Part shown: in pieces, positions 1 to 11,800 of the stretch
How positions within the stretch are numbered: position 1 is the stretch's first letter
How the letters are laid out: each line of letters starts with the position of its first letter
NCBI GenBank assembly: GCA_032164245.1
Contig: JAVMKO010000006.1
Coordinates: 6,649,001 to 6,713,000 of the forward strand
DNA: 64,000 bases
Source of the DNA: Sternotherus odoratus
Taxonomy: Eukaryota; Chordata; Testudines; Kinosternidae
Direction: 5' to 3'
Made by a program: the position numbers and the translations under genes
Notes under the pieces: model-generated
The model's database searches: none
Told to the model about the DNA's origin: nothing
Seen by the model: only the letters and a program-made list of their open reading frames with translations

Positions 1-1073
1 ACCCACGAGCCGGGCCCTGATAAACCATGAGCTTGGGTTAAAAATACTACATGTGGCGGCGTTCTCTTTCTTTGCCTTCTGCTTAGGAGCTTTTAGGGGT
101 CACTCAGGTCATATTTTCATGCTCTTTTCTTCAATCACACGGGCTAGAAATGCTCTTATTTTTCTTTACAGGAAAGCTGAGATGCTCACAGAAATCACAT
201 GACTCCAGGAGCTAAGGCTTAAAGTAAAGCCACCAGAGATCACAAGCCTCATGATAAAACTGGCCCCACTGTAATACAGATAGCATGCACAACACGGATG
301 AATTCATGTGATAGGGGCTACCTTCGTTTTTGGAATTTCCTCATCTTTGGATGCTTGATCCAACAAAGCACGGGGGGGGGGGGGGAGCAAAACCAAAATA
401 TGCCCCAAAGAAAAAGCTGCTTAATAAGGGGAGAACGAAAAAGATCAGCAGCGAACGGAGCTGAATTGCCCCCTTCCATTATTTTTTGTGTGTCAAATAA
501 TATAAACGAAATACAAGGACTAAATGACTAAATGGCAGAGGTAATATCCTTCATCCACCTTGTCTCTCTAATATCCTGGGACCAGCACGGTTACCACGAC
601 AGTGCATAAACCAATACACACATTTAGTGGGATGGATGCATTAGGAAGATTTTCTCGGTAGTGTCCAGGAGGATACAAGACACAGATTCCAGTTCAGGAA
701 AGTACCGAGGCAGGTGCGTAAATCTAACCCTATTCAGGATGGCATTTAAGTGGCTGCTTGGGACCGGAGCATGTGCTTATAAATTCGCTGTCCTACATAG
801 GCAGGGACAACGAGGATGCTTTCTTGAATTGGGCCTGCGCTCAGCTGACCCAGATTTCAATGAATTCCTTGAATTGCTCGTGGCCTGGATCACCCCCCTC
901 TTTCGTGCACCTCTGTTGAGCCTCAGTCTTTTGGGGGGCTGTCTGAGGCAGGGCCAGAGCTGCCTATCCCATTGCAGGAGTTCCCTTTTGAAGTGAGCAC
1001 TGTGGCAGCCATTGAGTTTATTTAGGAACCAGAAGCCTTGAAATTTACATGGCTCCTCCACAAGATAATGAAC
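1..1073. other. No gene recognised
   Basis: I see no exon of TXNDC16 and no complete gene here. A poly-G run lies at 369-385. The segment at 555-610 (CACCTTGTCTCTCTAATATC, CTGGGACCAGCACGGTTACC) resembles a retroelement tail but is too short to classify. Reading windows here have no family likeness. Confidence 0.5.
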
Positions 1074-1085
1074 CCTACCCAAAAA

Positions 1086-1280
1086 GTCCTGTGGCACCTT
1101 AAAGACTAACTAAAGTATTGAAGCATAAGCTTTCATGGGCTAATACCCACTTCGTCGGATGCATGCGTATTCGTATAAGCCCACGAAAGCTTATGCTTCA
1201 ATACTTTAGTTAGTCTTTAAGGTGCCACAGGACTCTTTGTCACTCTGCAATTCCAGACTAACACGGCTACCTCTCTGATT
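1086..1280. mobile_element. Foldback Penelope-tail element with 12-bp target duplication
   Basis: A minus-strand tail copy (GTGGCACCTTAAAGACTAAC to TTCGTCGGATGCA) is followed by a plus-strand copy (AGCCCACGAAAGCTTATGCT onward, ending CTACCTCTCTGATT). It is flanked by CCTACCCAAAAA on both sides (1074-1085, 1281-1292). The tail matches the end of the GIY-YIG Penelope fragment at 43,330. Confidence 0.82.
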
Positions 1281-2404
1281 CCTACCCAAAAAATTGTTGT
1301 CTAAAAACTCACCATCAAACGTTAAACCGGGTGTTGCTTTAATTCCCCCTAGAATCTGATCAGCTCTTCACACCCCGACCCCCGATAAAGCTTTGATGCT
1401 TGCCAAGAATAAAAGTACATTGGAACAACAGGGAGAGTGACTGCCAAGGGGGAGAGCTCTGTGTCTCACATAAAGTTTCACTGGAAAAAGAAACCTTGAG
1501 CCTGATCCAGTGGTGAAAGTTCCCAAATCTCAGCTGGGTCTTATGAAATCATACGCTATCCAGCAGTAACTCTGAGTGCGGAATGTCCAGCCGCTCACTG
1601 CGGGTTGCAGTGACCTCTAGACATCAGTCAGCTGCTTGTACATTCAAAATACTGTCCTGACTCTTCACTACGGCAATGGAAAAGTTCCATGACCAACCCC
1701 GGATGGTTTTACGTGTGGGGCATTTTTAAGGCTCCTGAAAGATCATAATTGGGAGGTGAAGGTATTGTAAGAGAGACATGGCATAATACACTGCAGTGGC
1801 ACAAATTATGCCCCATTGCAGACAAGCATTTGTTATTCGCTGTTGGCTCAAACAGTGAACAGAGTTTAAAACATTATCCGGAGAAACAAAGAACAGCGGT
1901 AGCTGTCCCAAGTGTTTTGTTCTCTATCCACCTTCGCGGCTCTGCGCCAATCAGGACGAGTGCCAGGCTCCGTTTTCAAACCTGTGCAACCCTTGGATTT
2001 TGTTTAACTCTCCTCACTGGTTTTGCAATTCATGAGGTTTCAGGTGAAGCTAACATTTTATCACTGCCCAGCCAACACCTACTCTGTGATCCCGCAGTGC
2101 GGTTAAAACACGGCATCAGACGCATGGGTAATTTCCAAGGCGACAGGCGATGTACAAAACAAAGAGAGAACCCCATATTATATGTATTACGGTAACACCG
2201 AGAGGCTTCAACCTAGATCAGAGCGGCACAGTTGCAACTACAATTCACAGGACCTCACCCAGAAATCTCCTCTCTGCCTATGTCTGCAGTGGGGCAGGAA
2301 CCATCATTGTGTTCTGCATTTGGTCTGTGCCCTAGAGCAATGGGGATCCTGGGGTCTCCCACAATACCAATAAATAGTAATAAATAAATAATAACAATAA
2401 TAGT

Positions 2405-2473
2405 AGTGGCGGTGGAATTACAGTAGCACCTGGCCACCTGAACTGAGATTGGGGCCCCATGCTGTGTAAAGGG
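2405..2473 (+). repeat. SINE fragment (target of the 5S SINE)
   Basis: The segment CAGTAGCACCTGG...GGGGCCCCATGCTGTGTAA resembles the piece at 16,905-16,985 (CAGTAGCACCTAGAGG...GCCCCATTGTGCTAG). It is an older dispersed SINE piece that the 5S-headed element split. Confidence 0.5.
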
Positions 2474-2525
2474 TACGGCTAAACCACCCTGAACACGCCT
2501 GATCCCGTCTGATCTCGGAAGCTAA

Positions 2526-2562
<37 letters not shown>

Positions 2563-2702
2563 TCCTGGGAATACCAGGTGATGTAGGCTTAACGTGGGCA
2601 TGGGGCTAGCAACTCCACCGTGTAAGGGAACCAATTGCTACTGAAACACCAACATCAGTTGGTGGCCCATACCCCGGCTAGGGGGTGATGGGGAGAGAGA
2701 GA
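2474..2702 (+). repeat. SINE with a 5S rRNA head
   Basis: Bases 2474-2590 are a nearly full 5S rRNA sequence, including the internal promoter part (GAAGCTAAGCAGGGTTGGGC) and GGATGGGAGACC. A roughly 100-bp unrelated body follows and ends in a GA-rich tail. The whole unit is flanked by the perfect 13-bp direct repeat GCTGTGTAAAGGG (2461-2473 and 2703-2715). The duplication and tail show that it inserted as one retroposon and is not a 5S gene. Confidence 0.88.
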
Positions 2703-2713
2703 GCTGTGTAAAG

Positions 2714-2832
2714 GGTGACCAGACAGCAAGTGTAAAAAATTGGGACAGTGGGTGGGGGGGTAATAGGAGCCTATATAAGAAAAAGCTTCAAAAATTGGGA
2801 CTGTCCCTATAAAATCAGGACATCTGGTCACC
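2714..2832. mobile_element. Small MITE with 10-bp terminal inverted repeats
   Basis: It starts GGTGACCAGA and ends TCTGGTCACC, a perfect inverted pair, with an inner inverted part (AAAAATTGGGAC). It begins one base inside the right-hand duplication of the 5S-headed SINE. The superfamily is not clear. Confidence 0.7.
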
Positions 2833-3227
2833 ATAGCGCCTGCCCCAAAGAGCCTAAACAGTCAAGACAGACCAAGCCTCTGTTCTCGCTCACTTCAGTC
2901 TTCACAAGTGACCAGTGAAGTCAATGGAAAGACTCCCATTAACAGGCCAATAAAGCCCTTCATCCCCTTCCCATAGGCCCACTGAAAACCCTTCAGTCAG
3001 GCAGTGTTTTAACTAGCTCTCAGTGAGCCAGGAGCTTTGTCAAACACAGTCCGAAGCCATACAGGTGCTTCCTAATTACACAATGAGGCCAGTATTTAAG
3101 AGAGCATTTTATTTCCAGTATACTGAAAGAATCAATCCATTTTTTGTATCCAATTCAGTTAATCTTCTATGTGATCTCCTCCCATTTTCCCAAGAAACTT
3201 CTCTGGCACTGTTCTTTAGAGATATTC

Positions 3228-3370
3228 CGAGGGGCTGGGCTGCACGGGGAAATTTGCCAAAATAGTTATACTGGAATAATTATTCTGGAATAAGACCATT
3301 CACATAATGGTTTAGAGCAAAATCACTATATCTATTTTGGTACAGTTCCTCTGTAGACAAGCCCTTAGGA
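3228..3370. mobile_element. MITE, decayed
   Basis: The ends GGGGCTGGGCTGCACGGGGA and TCTGTAGACAAGCCCTTAGG are imperfect inverted repeats. The interior holds palindromic ACTGGAATAATTATTCTGGA. It is typical of short AT-rich DNA-transposon derivatives. Confidence 0.55.
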
Positions 3371-5354
3371 AAACACTTATTGGTCCCTTGAATGTCTATC
3401 TAATAATATAATTTCACAGAAAGTGCATTGATTGTTCTTTTGTTTATAGCTGGACATCCTGTTAGTCTAACTTCGGTTCCTGGAAAAACCAAGCATATGA
3501 CATCATACGCAGTTAAGGAGTAAAAGTGTCATGAGAAAAACAACCAAACCTTACACTGGTAATTAAAGAGACGGGCTTTCCCCTGAGTCAGGAGACCCGG
3601 GATCTATCCCCTGCCCTATTTCTAACTTGCTCTGGAATGTCAGGGACCATCCCACTGGTTTTGGACGCAGCCATTTATTCTGAAGGTCTCGATTTGTGGG
3701 CCCCGCCCCCGAAGCGCTCAAAACTAGAAGCGGCTTTTGAAAAGTTGAGCCTTGTGCTTGGTTTCTAAAATGGAGAGGACCGTGCCCCCCACCATGATGA
3801 ACAATTCTTTAGGTTCTACTGATGAAAATGATCCAAAACCCATGGGAGTCAAGAGGTGCCTTTCCATTAACTTTCATGGGGTTTGGATCAGGCTCCATAG
3901 TGGTGCTAAATACTATTATTACTTACCCTACTGTTTGAAGATTGTAATGTGCCTTAACTATTGCCGATCAGCCCTGTTCCTTTAATCCTGTTACACTCAT
4001 GTTGTGCCCTCGACACATTTTTACCCCCTTCTGTAAGAGTGTGGCGTGTGCATCTGAAGCCAGTAGGAGATGCCGTATAGAAAACAGTGCTAAGGAGCAA
4101 GATATAACCAATCTGCCTCTAGCAGGCAGATTCCCATCGCAGCTACAGAGCTTCCCTCTTTCTGCTTTCCAACCCTGGGCAGAGGCTCACTGGTTTCCAA
4201 GCAGGGTGAAGCTAACTGACAGGATGTGGATCAAAAGGCCCAGGATATTTCGGGAGCAGTTTTTGAGAGGAGCTGTGCCTGCCCATTTTCCCTTTCTGGG
4301 TTGATTTATGGTCATTTAACTCTCTCACATTAAAATCAGGGCTGGTTCCATTTAGAAACACCACGGAGCAGATTGTCTCCTCTCTGCCTGCTGATGGAGA
4401 GAAGGGAAACCCAATGGATCCCGCCTTGGGGCTCAGGAAGGTGCGGACCATTGTCAGATAGATGGGGAAATGTAGATACAGAGAGGGGAAGTGACTTGCC
4501 CAGGCTCACCCAGTCCTGAGCTCTAGCTACTAGCCAACACAGTAGTCAAGAGAGCAGGAAAGTCTGAAAGAGTGTGCCAGGTGGCAAGTCAGGCCCCACA
4601 GAAAGAGCTGTAGGGGTAGCCAAGCTAGGAGAGGAGGCATGGGCTGGAATACAGGGGGTATTATAGTGAATGACTGTCAGTAAAGCCAACCCCCAAGAAA
4701 CAAGAGTGGTTTAACCCTATTCAGCACATACAGACTTGATTCCGGAACAGGCTGGAAAAACACATTAAGCAGGAGAATATTCACTCCCAGAAGGTGCACG
4801 TCTTGGGGATATTAAGAGCTGTGGGACACAGGGCTGATAAGGAAAGAGCCATCTCCATTTTATCTACAATGTCCCCACCGCAGTGCTATCTTGGCTACTC
4901 CTTTCTGGCTGGATATCATTTCTGGCAGAGTGCTGCGAGGTGAGGAATACATGCGGCCCACCGCATGCATGTCTTTCACCTCTGCAGCCAGGCTTTCTCT
5001 CTCTGGAGGGCCGTGATTCAGTTCAATAGCTTTGCTCTGAGAGAGGAAAGGAGTTATTGCCCGAGTGTGGAAATCGCTTCCTCTGGAGGACAATCCACAG
5101 TCCATCCTTAACAGGTTCACTCCAGAACCTACAGGAAAAAGATCACCAGAAAACTTCTAAAGGGAGGATTTAACTTACCAGGGCCCTGACCCCGCAGAGG
5201 GGAGCTATGTAGACGGACCTGTGTCCCAGTATGGAGAGCCACTGAAGTCAGTACCGGGGCACAAGGGTCATCCCACATATCTGAGTGCAGAACGGTGGTG
5301 TAGGGCTTCATTCCCTGGAACGGCCTTTGTTGGCTGGAGATCAACTGAACCGAG
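3371..5354. other. Probable TXNDC16 intron, nothing else recognised
   Basis: Apart from the SINE piece at 4435-4570, I recognise no exon. The open reading window on the minus strand at 4860-5120 has no likeness to TXNDC16 or any family I know. The missing exons that follow coding exon 14 were looked for here by motif (for example LPALLLAR) and not seen. Confidence 0.5.
4435..4570 (-). repeat. MIR/CORE-type SINE fragment
   Basis: GGGGAAGTGACTTGCCCAGG with flanking GCTCACCCAGTCCTGAGCTC is the minus-strand core of a MIR-like SINE (CTTGGGCAAGTCACTT in the sense direction). Confidence 0.6.
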
Positions 5355-5590
5355 AGCTAGACTGGCCCGGTAGACAAAGCACTAAACTAGGACTCAGGAT
5401 ATCTGGGGTCTGTTCTCAGCTTCCTGGATGAGTCGCGTCACGTCTGTTTGTTCTCTCACCCTTTGTGCATCTCGTCTATTTAGACCATAAGCTCTCCGGG
5501 GCAGGGACTGTCTCCCACGAGTTGTACAATGGGGCTGTGCTCTCATTTAGGGACTCTACACACTACCATAATGCCAATAATCAATCTGAC
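5355..5590 (+). repeat. MIR/CORE-type SINE fragment
   Basis: GACTCAGGATATCTGGGGTC with a following CTCAGCTTCCTGGATGAGTC and TAAGCTCTCCGGGGCAGGGA resembles a tRNA-headed CORE-SINE. It lies about 150 bp downstream of the last TXNDC16 exon found. Confidence 0.5.
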
Positions 5591-5739
5591 CACATATGCC
5601 CACTTACATCATCTAGCAAACAAGGAACCAATGAGTTCCCCTAAAATGGCAGAAATCCTCATCTACAGGTAGCAGATAGGACCTCCTAAATCCTGCTAAC
5701 CTTGTTCTCTCTCTCTCTCTCTCTAAGTGTCACGTTTAC

Positions 5740-5876
5740 CTTCTTCCATGCTAGGGTGAAATATTCCCAGAACTGACGTGCTGTGGTAGGACGATGAGTC
5801 AGCAGGGACTTCCCCGCTTAAATATTCCTCCACTTCTTCAATCGTGGTCAGCTTCACAGGGCAGGAAATGCTGCTT
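5740..5876 (-). CDS. TXNDC16: TXNDC16 coding exon 14 (last exon found)
   Basis: This 137-nt exon has acceptor TTCTAG and donor GTAAAC. It encodes [20 protein letters not shown] and then [20 protein letters not shown] and PSMEE, residues about 497-541. It matches the family segment EAEEYLSGE...SSVSVLGLFSP. It ends in phase 1, so the gene must continue. I did not find the next exon in 1-5739. Confidence 0.92.
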
Positions 5877-8800
5877 CTAGAGAAAGGAACAAAAGCCAGA
5901 GGGGGAAGCTTTGTTCAACACAATTAAAAACACCCCAAACATGCAGCTCTGGTAAATAAGCAAAAACCACAACAGAGTGAGCGCAGCGGAAGACAGACAC
6001 ACCGGGGAAAATCCCAGCCGGCTTCTGGGATGGGACAGCAGACCCGTGTCACGGCTACTCATCTGTCGTGGGTTTGCTCTCTCCTCCACTCCCCAGAGAG
6101 AGAAGTATGTGGAGTGGAGCATCTTGTTTTGGTAGGGTGGGTTTTTGTTACTTAAACATACCTGTTGCTCCGTGTTTATATCAGAGGCGGGGAGGCCAAG
6201 AAATGCCCATTGCATTTGGAGCAGGAAGTGGGGAGGCTCGTGATGGTCCTTAGTTCCCATGGGAGTTCATTCCACAGGCTCGGACCCGCCCCTGAGAAAG
6301 TTCTGTCTCCTGCACAAATGAGCTTGACTTTTATTGCTGAGAGCCTCATGGGGCCAGAAGACCGTGGTTGGCAACTCTGCTCTCCATCCCAGACCTTTAA
6401 GATAGTCTTTTAGGTAACCTGGGCCCAGGTCATGAAGCGCTTTAAAGATAAGGACTGAGACCATGAACTGGATTTGAAACTCTGCGGGAAGCTAGCATGG
6501 AGAGCAGAGGACAGGTCTGATGGGCTCACGGCAGCCTGGTTTGCTGAGAAGATGCGCTGCAGTGTTTTGTACTAACCGGAGTTCCCGAAGAGCTGAAGGT
6601 TTCATGCCCAGGTCCAGCATGTGGCTGTTGTCCTGCCAAGAGGTGAGGAAGGCACGCGTAAGAGATCCCAGGTCGTCATCCACCAGGAGGGATGGAGTCT
6701 CCAAGCCAACCGGAGATGGTAGAAAGCGTTAGTCGCGGCCGTCCCGGTGTCAGAGCTCGGCGTCGGCGAGGAATCCAAGAGTACTCCTAGACTAGGGTCT
6801 GATCGACCAATTGTGGTGTGAGCCTTCAAATCAAAGCAGAAAGCACTGTGGCTGAAAATGCCCCCAAAATAATTTCCTCTGCCCACCAGCCTCCCCTCTG
6901 CCTCGCTTGGGTTCAGCTTCAGCCAGCTGTTCCACATGCAAGAGCTGATCTCATCCAAGCACCGGGTCATCTTGCCGGCAGTGGTGTGGACATATGAGGT
7001 GAAGGATAGGGAGAGCTGTGTGTCATCTGCATATTGCTGGCCCTTGAGTCCACGTCATTTGACCCCTTCACATAGTGGTTGCGTGTAGATGTTGAAAAGG
7101 ACGAACCAGAGAATCAATCCTTGCAGAACCCCACGAGTAAGGGGGCGAGTGGTGGAGGGGCAGTTTCCCATCACTACTCTTTGGGTCAGTCCCTCCACGA
7201 AGACTCAAAACATTTTAGTGCATTACACGATCGTATCACATGATCCACAGTGTCAAATACTGCAGAGAGGCCCAGGAGGATGAGACTGGAGGTCTGTCCT
7301 CAATCCATTGACAGGAGGAGATCAGCCATCAATGCCACGAATGCTGTTTCATTTCCATGTCCTGGCCTGAATCCAGATTGTGGCAGATCTAGAATGTTGG
7401 CTTCAGTCAGATGAGCTTGTACTTGACCTTTGGCTAGCTCCTCTGTGAGCTTGCCCAAGAATGCCAGGTTTGATCCTGGGCGGTAGCTGCCTAGGACTGA
7501 AATATTCTTTAGTGCTGGGGGGACTATTGTGTTTGGAGGAGGAAGGATGGATCCCTGCTCTGAATGAGGGGTCGGCTATTTTAGGAGTGGCACCAGTTGT
7601 TCATGACTCTGTTTCATGAGCCAGGAAGGGCCTGGGTCTGATTCACAGGGGATCATCTGTTCTGAGAGTCAGGATCCTGGAGGCCTCCAATTTGCACCGG
7701 GGACTTCATCCAGTGCCCACTTCATCCAGTGCCCACTTCATCCAGTGCTCACTTCAGTCCATGGAGCTGCTCACTGGTTAAAGTAACAGGTGCAAACCTG
7801 GTCCCAATGAAGACAGTGGGATTCCTGCAGCCTGGGTCCTCCGGAGCAGGAGGGGTATTCCGGGGGTAAGGCTAGATAATGCTGCACACGGTGATCCTCA
7901 CAGCACAGCAGGCCCTGAGGAGCCATTACAAGCCTGCAAAACTCAGAGCAGCCCACAGGCACGTGCATGTATGTGTGTAAACACTGGGCGATGCATGGAA
8001 ATCAATGGGAGTTTTGCCACTGACATCAGTGGAGACAGGATTTCACCCAAAGTGCCCTCCTGGATCAGGGCCTAGGTAACAGCAGAGGACTGTGGCTTGT
8101 TGTCACAGCTGGGTCAGAGGCAGCCAGAACCAGTGGTCAGATCCGGATCCAGAGTGAAGAGTCAGCTGGGTCAGGATACCAGGGGGTCAGAGGCAGGAGA
8201 GAAAATGGAGATCAGAACCACAAGCCAGGAGTCAAGCCAGGTTGGGATCCCAGGAAGCCATGCCGGGGAAGGAGGAGCAGGAGCACAAGGCACATAGTTC
8301 ACAGCAGGGTGGACCCCAGTTGGTCGGACAGCTTCCTGTTCCTCTGCTGGATTAAGTAGGGCCAGTGGGCCAATCGGCTTTATGGGACTGTGTCAATAGG
8401 ACCTCAAGGGAGGAGCCTCACACTGGGGCTGGGCTTCGTGGATCCTTCTCAAGGCAAGAGCCTTCACCTCTTCTTGGATGTAATGGGTGTGTTGTACTAG
8501 GTCCAAGGCCAATAGGTTGAGGCAGGATGTTGATAGTTGTGGGTGAAATCAAGGGTGGTACCCATAGTTGACAAAGAAGGGGATGTGGCATAGGCATGCA
8601 TATTCTGTATTATTATATGATAACTTGGCACATGGGATAGTGTAAACCAGTCATCCTGGTTATGATTAGTGCATCGTAAGTATTGCTCTAGAACAGAGGT
8701 GGGCAAACTACAGCCCACAGGACCCTCCTGCCTGGCCCTTGAGCTCCTGCCCCGGCTCCTCCACGACAGCCTCAGCTCACTGCACCACCGGTGCAATACT

Positions 8801-11800
8801 CTGGGCGGCGCGGCTGCATGTCCCGGTGCTCTGGGTGGTGCGGCTGTAGCACCACCAGCCACCGCTGCTCCAGGCAGCGCGGTAAGGGGACAGGGGGGCT
8901 GGATAGAGGACTTGGGAGTACGGGGTGGTGGGCGGGGATGGGGATAGGGGCGGTCAGAGGGCGGGGAGCAGGGGGCTGAATGGGGGGAGGCAGGCAGGGG
9001 GCGAGAAGCGGGGAGGGAGGGCGAATAGGGGGCAGGGGCTGGGCCATGCCTGGCTGTTTGCAGAGGCAAAGCCTCCCCTAATCGGCCCTCCATACAATTT
9101 CGGAAAACTGATGTGGCCCTCAGGCCAAAAAGTTTGCCCACCCCTGCTTTAGGATCTGGTCAATTCTTTCCAGTTGGCCATTCGACTGAGGGTGATAGGC
9201 AGAGGACATGTGCATGTAGACCCCTAATAAATGTAGGATCTCGTACCAGAAGCAAACAGTTAACTGGGGGCCCCGGTCGGAGGTGATGTGATCTGGGAGG
9301 CCATGAAGATAACTACATTGTTTATCCAGAGCCAGGCAGTCTCCCCTGAGGAGGGTAAACCTAAGCAGGGAATGATGGGGGCCGTTTTTGAAAATTAATC
9401 TGTCAGGATGATTGTGAAACCACTGGATTCTGATAGTTCTGCCACAAAGTTCAAGGAAGTTGCCTCTCGGGGCTGAAATGGGGTGTCCAGAGGTCGGAGG
9501 TGACCATTGGGTTTCAGGCACTTTGGGTGCAGGTACACACCTGGCAGGAAACCACAAAGGTCTCTATTGTGGGGCGCATATGGGGCCACCAGAAGCGCAT
9601 ATGGGGCCACTATGATGTTAAGAGTTGGGTTTTATTTCACCCCAAGTGTTCTGGCAGGGTGGAGTTGTGGGCACAGTTGAAGAACTGACACTCTCACCGG
9701 TCTGGAGGGGAGGGGAGAGGAAGGGAGAAATAGATGCGGTCCCCGATGAACATGATCCCCTCCTGGGTGTCGTGTGGTTCTTGGTCAATAATGCCCACAT
9801 CATCAGAGGGGATCCCAGAGACAGAGGCAGCGTGGATGAGAATCAGCAAATCCTGGCAGTGGGTTGCGTTAAGAAAATGATGAGACTGAGAACGTGCGCT
9901 GGCCCTGGACTGGGGCCTCGTGAGCCATACCTTTGGGACAAGGCATCAGCCTTGCCATTTCTACTTCCAGGGTGGTAGGTCAAGGTAAAGTTGAACCAAG
10001 GGAAGAACAGGGCCCACCGGAGCTGTTACCGATTTAGGGCCTTGGCGCTGCACAGGTTCTTCAGGTTCTTGTGATTAGTAAATACTTGGTCTAGAGACAA
10101 TGGGCCCCTTCCAGTGTCACTCTTCAAAGGCAGCCTTAATTGCCAAGATCTCTTTGTCCAAGATCTCATAGTTTTGCTCAGCATGGGGTCAGCTTTGTCT
10201 AGTAGTAGGCAATAGGGTGCCATATTTGTTTGGATCTTTGCCTCTGAGAGAGGACTTCCCCAATAGCTTTGCTAGAGAAATCGGCTTCCACAATGAAAAC
10301 TTGCACCATGTCTGAGTGGGCCAATACTGGAGCAGTGATGAAGGCAAGCTTAGCTATCTCAGTGGTTCCCAAGGTGGGCGATACCGCCCCCTGGTGGGCG
10401 CTGGAACGATTCAGGGGGGCGATAGTAGCCTCAGGTGCAATTGGGGGGCATTGAATAAAAATAGGGGGCGGTGAAAGAATAAAGAAAGAGGAGAAGATAA
10501 GAAAATTTTGAAAAACCGTTCGTACATGTTTCATCTGTTGTGTAACATAGGAAGTCGTAGTGATTAGGTACTTTATTTTCCAAATTGGGGGGCGTTGAAT
10601 AAAACTATTAGCAAATCAATTAACTAAAAAAAGAAGCTGACTGCAAATAACTAATCGCGGTGATTTAAGAATGCTGCTGACAAAGATAGAGCCGAATATT
10701 AACAAATTGATAGCAGCGCACCAGATTCATCCTTCTCATTAGAATTATTTTTAATGTTATTCATGATTTTTATTTAAATATTATTCTTCGTTATCATAAT
10801 TTTCTGTGTGTAATGCGAATGTTACTATGGTCGATTTCAATAAATAATTTTATAATTTTAAGCTTCAACATGTCTTATTTGCAACAACATCTTTTCTTAC
10901 TATGTTGTAGGATGTAGGTAGAAATATAGATACATAAAATAAAGCAAATTTGTCACTGCATCTTTCTGTTTGTTCACTTAAAGAAGGTAGATTTTCAGGG
11001 GGGCGCTGAGTAATTTTTTATCTGAAAAAGGGGCGGTAGGCCAAATAAGTTTGGGAACCTCTGAGCTATCTGAATGTGTGCTGGGATTCAGATGACCAGT
11101 GAAACTGGATGTTCTTCCAGAGTAGGGGAGAGAGGGGCTTGGCTTGTTTTGAAAAAATTGAGATGAACCTCCAGTAAAAGTTTGCAAAGCCTAGAAAACA
11201 TTATAGGATGTACACACTACATAGGGCTGTCCAGTAGCAGACAGCCTGGACCTTGAGTGGATACATCTTGATTCCCTCTGGAGAAAGGATGAAACCTAGG
11301 AACTCAGTTGAGCACTTTACGAGGTTACCATAGGGGCCGTGTTGTCAGATTCTCTCCAGGACTGTGCAGATGTGAATGGTGTATTGGTCCAGATCATCTG
11401 AGAAGACCAATATATCACGTGAGTATACAACTACAAAATGGCCCAGTAGGCCTTGTTGCACACCGTTAACGAAGTACTGGAATATTGCTGGGGCATTAGT
11501 CAATCCAAATGGCATGACTGAAAAGCAGTCCCTCTCTTGGATATGGATGCAATTATAAACTCCTTGGAGATTCAGTTTCGTATGAGGGCAGCATTGTCCA
11601 GCAACTCAGAGATTAGGGTTAGTGGTTCTTGACTATTACTTGATTTAGGGCTCGGTAATCAACACAGAGGCAGAGGATGACGTCCTGGAGCACTGGCTGG
11701 TGAGGTTGACCTGCAGATGAACCCCCAGGTCAGGTTCTCGTGGCGGTATCCTCAGGCTCTGACATTGTGTAGCTCCGCCCAAACAATATCATCACCCCTG

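Noticed and set aside
2474..2590. Functional 5S rRNA gene
   Set aside because: It lacks the first few bases of 5S rRNA, has several substitutions, and is fused to a body with a target duplication, so it is the head of a SINE.
4860..5120. 86-residue minus-strand frame as a further TXNDC16 exon
   Set aside because: The translation has no likeness to the missing TXNDC16 C-terminal region and no splice sites in the needed phase.
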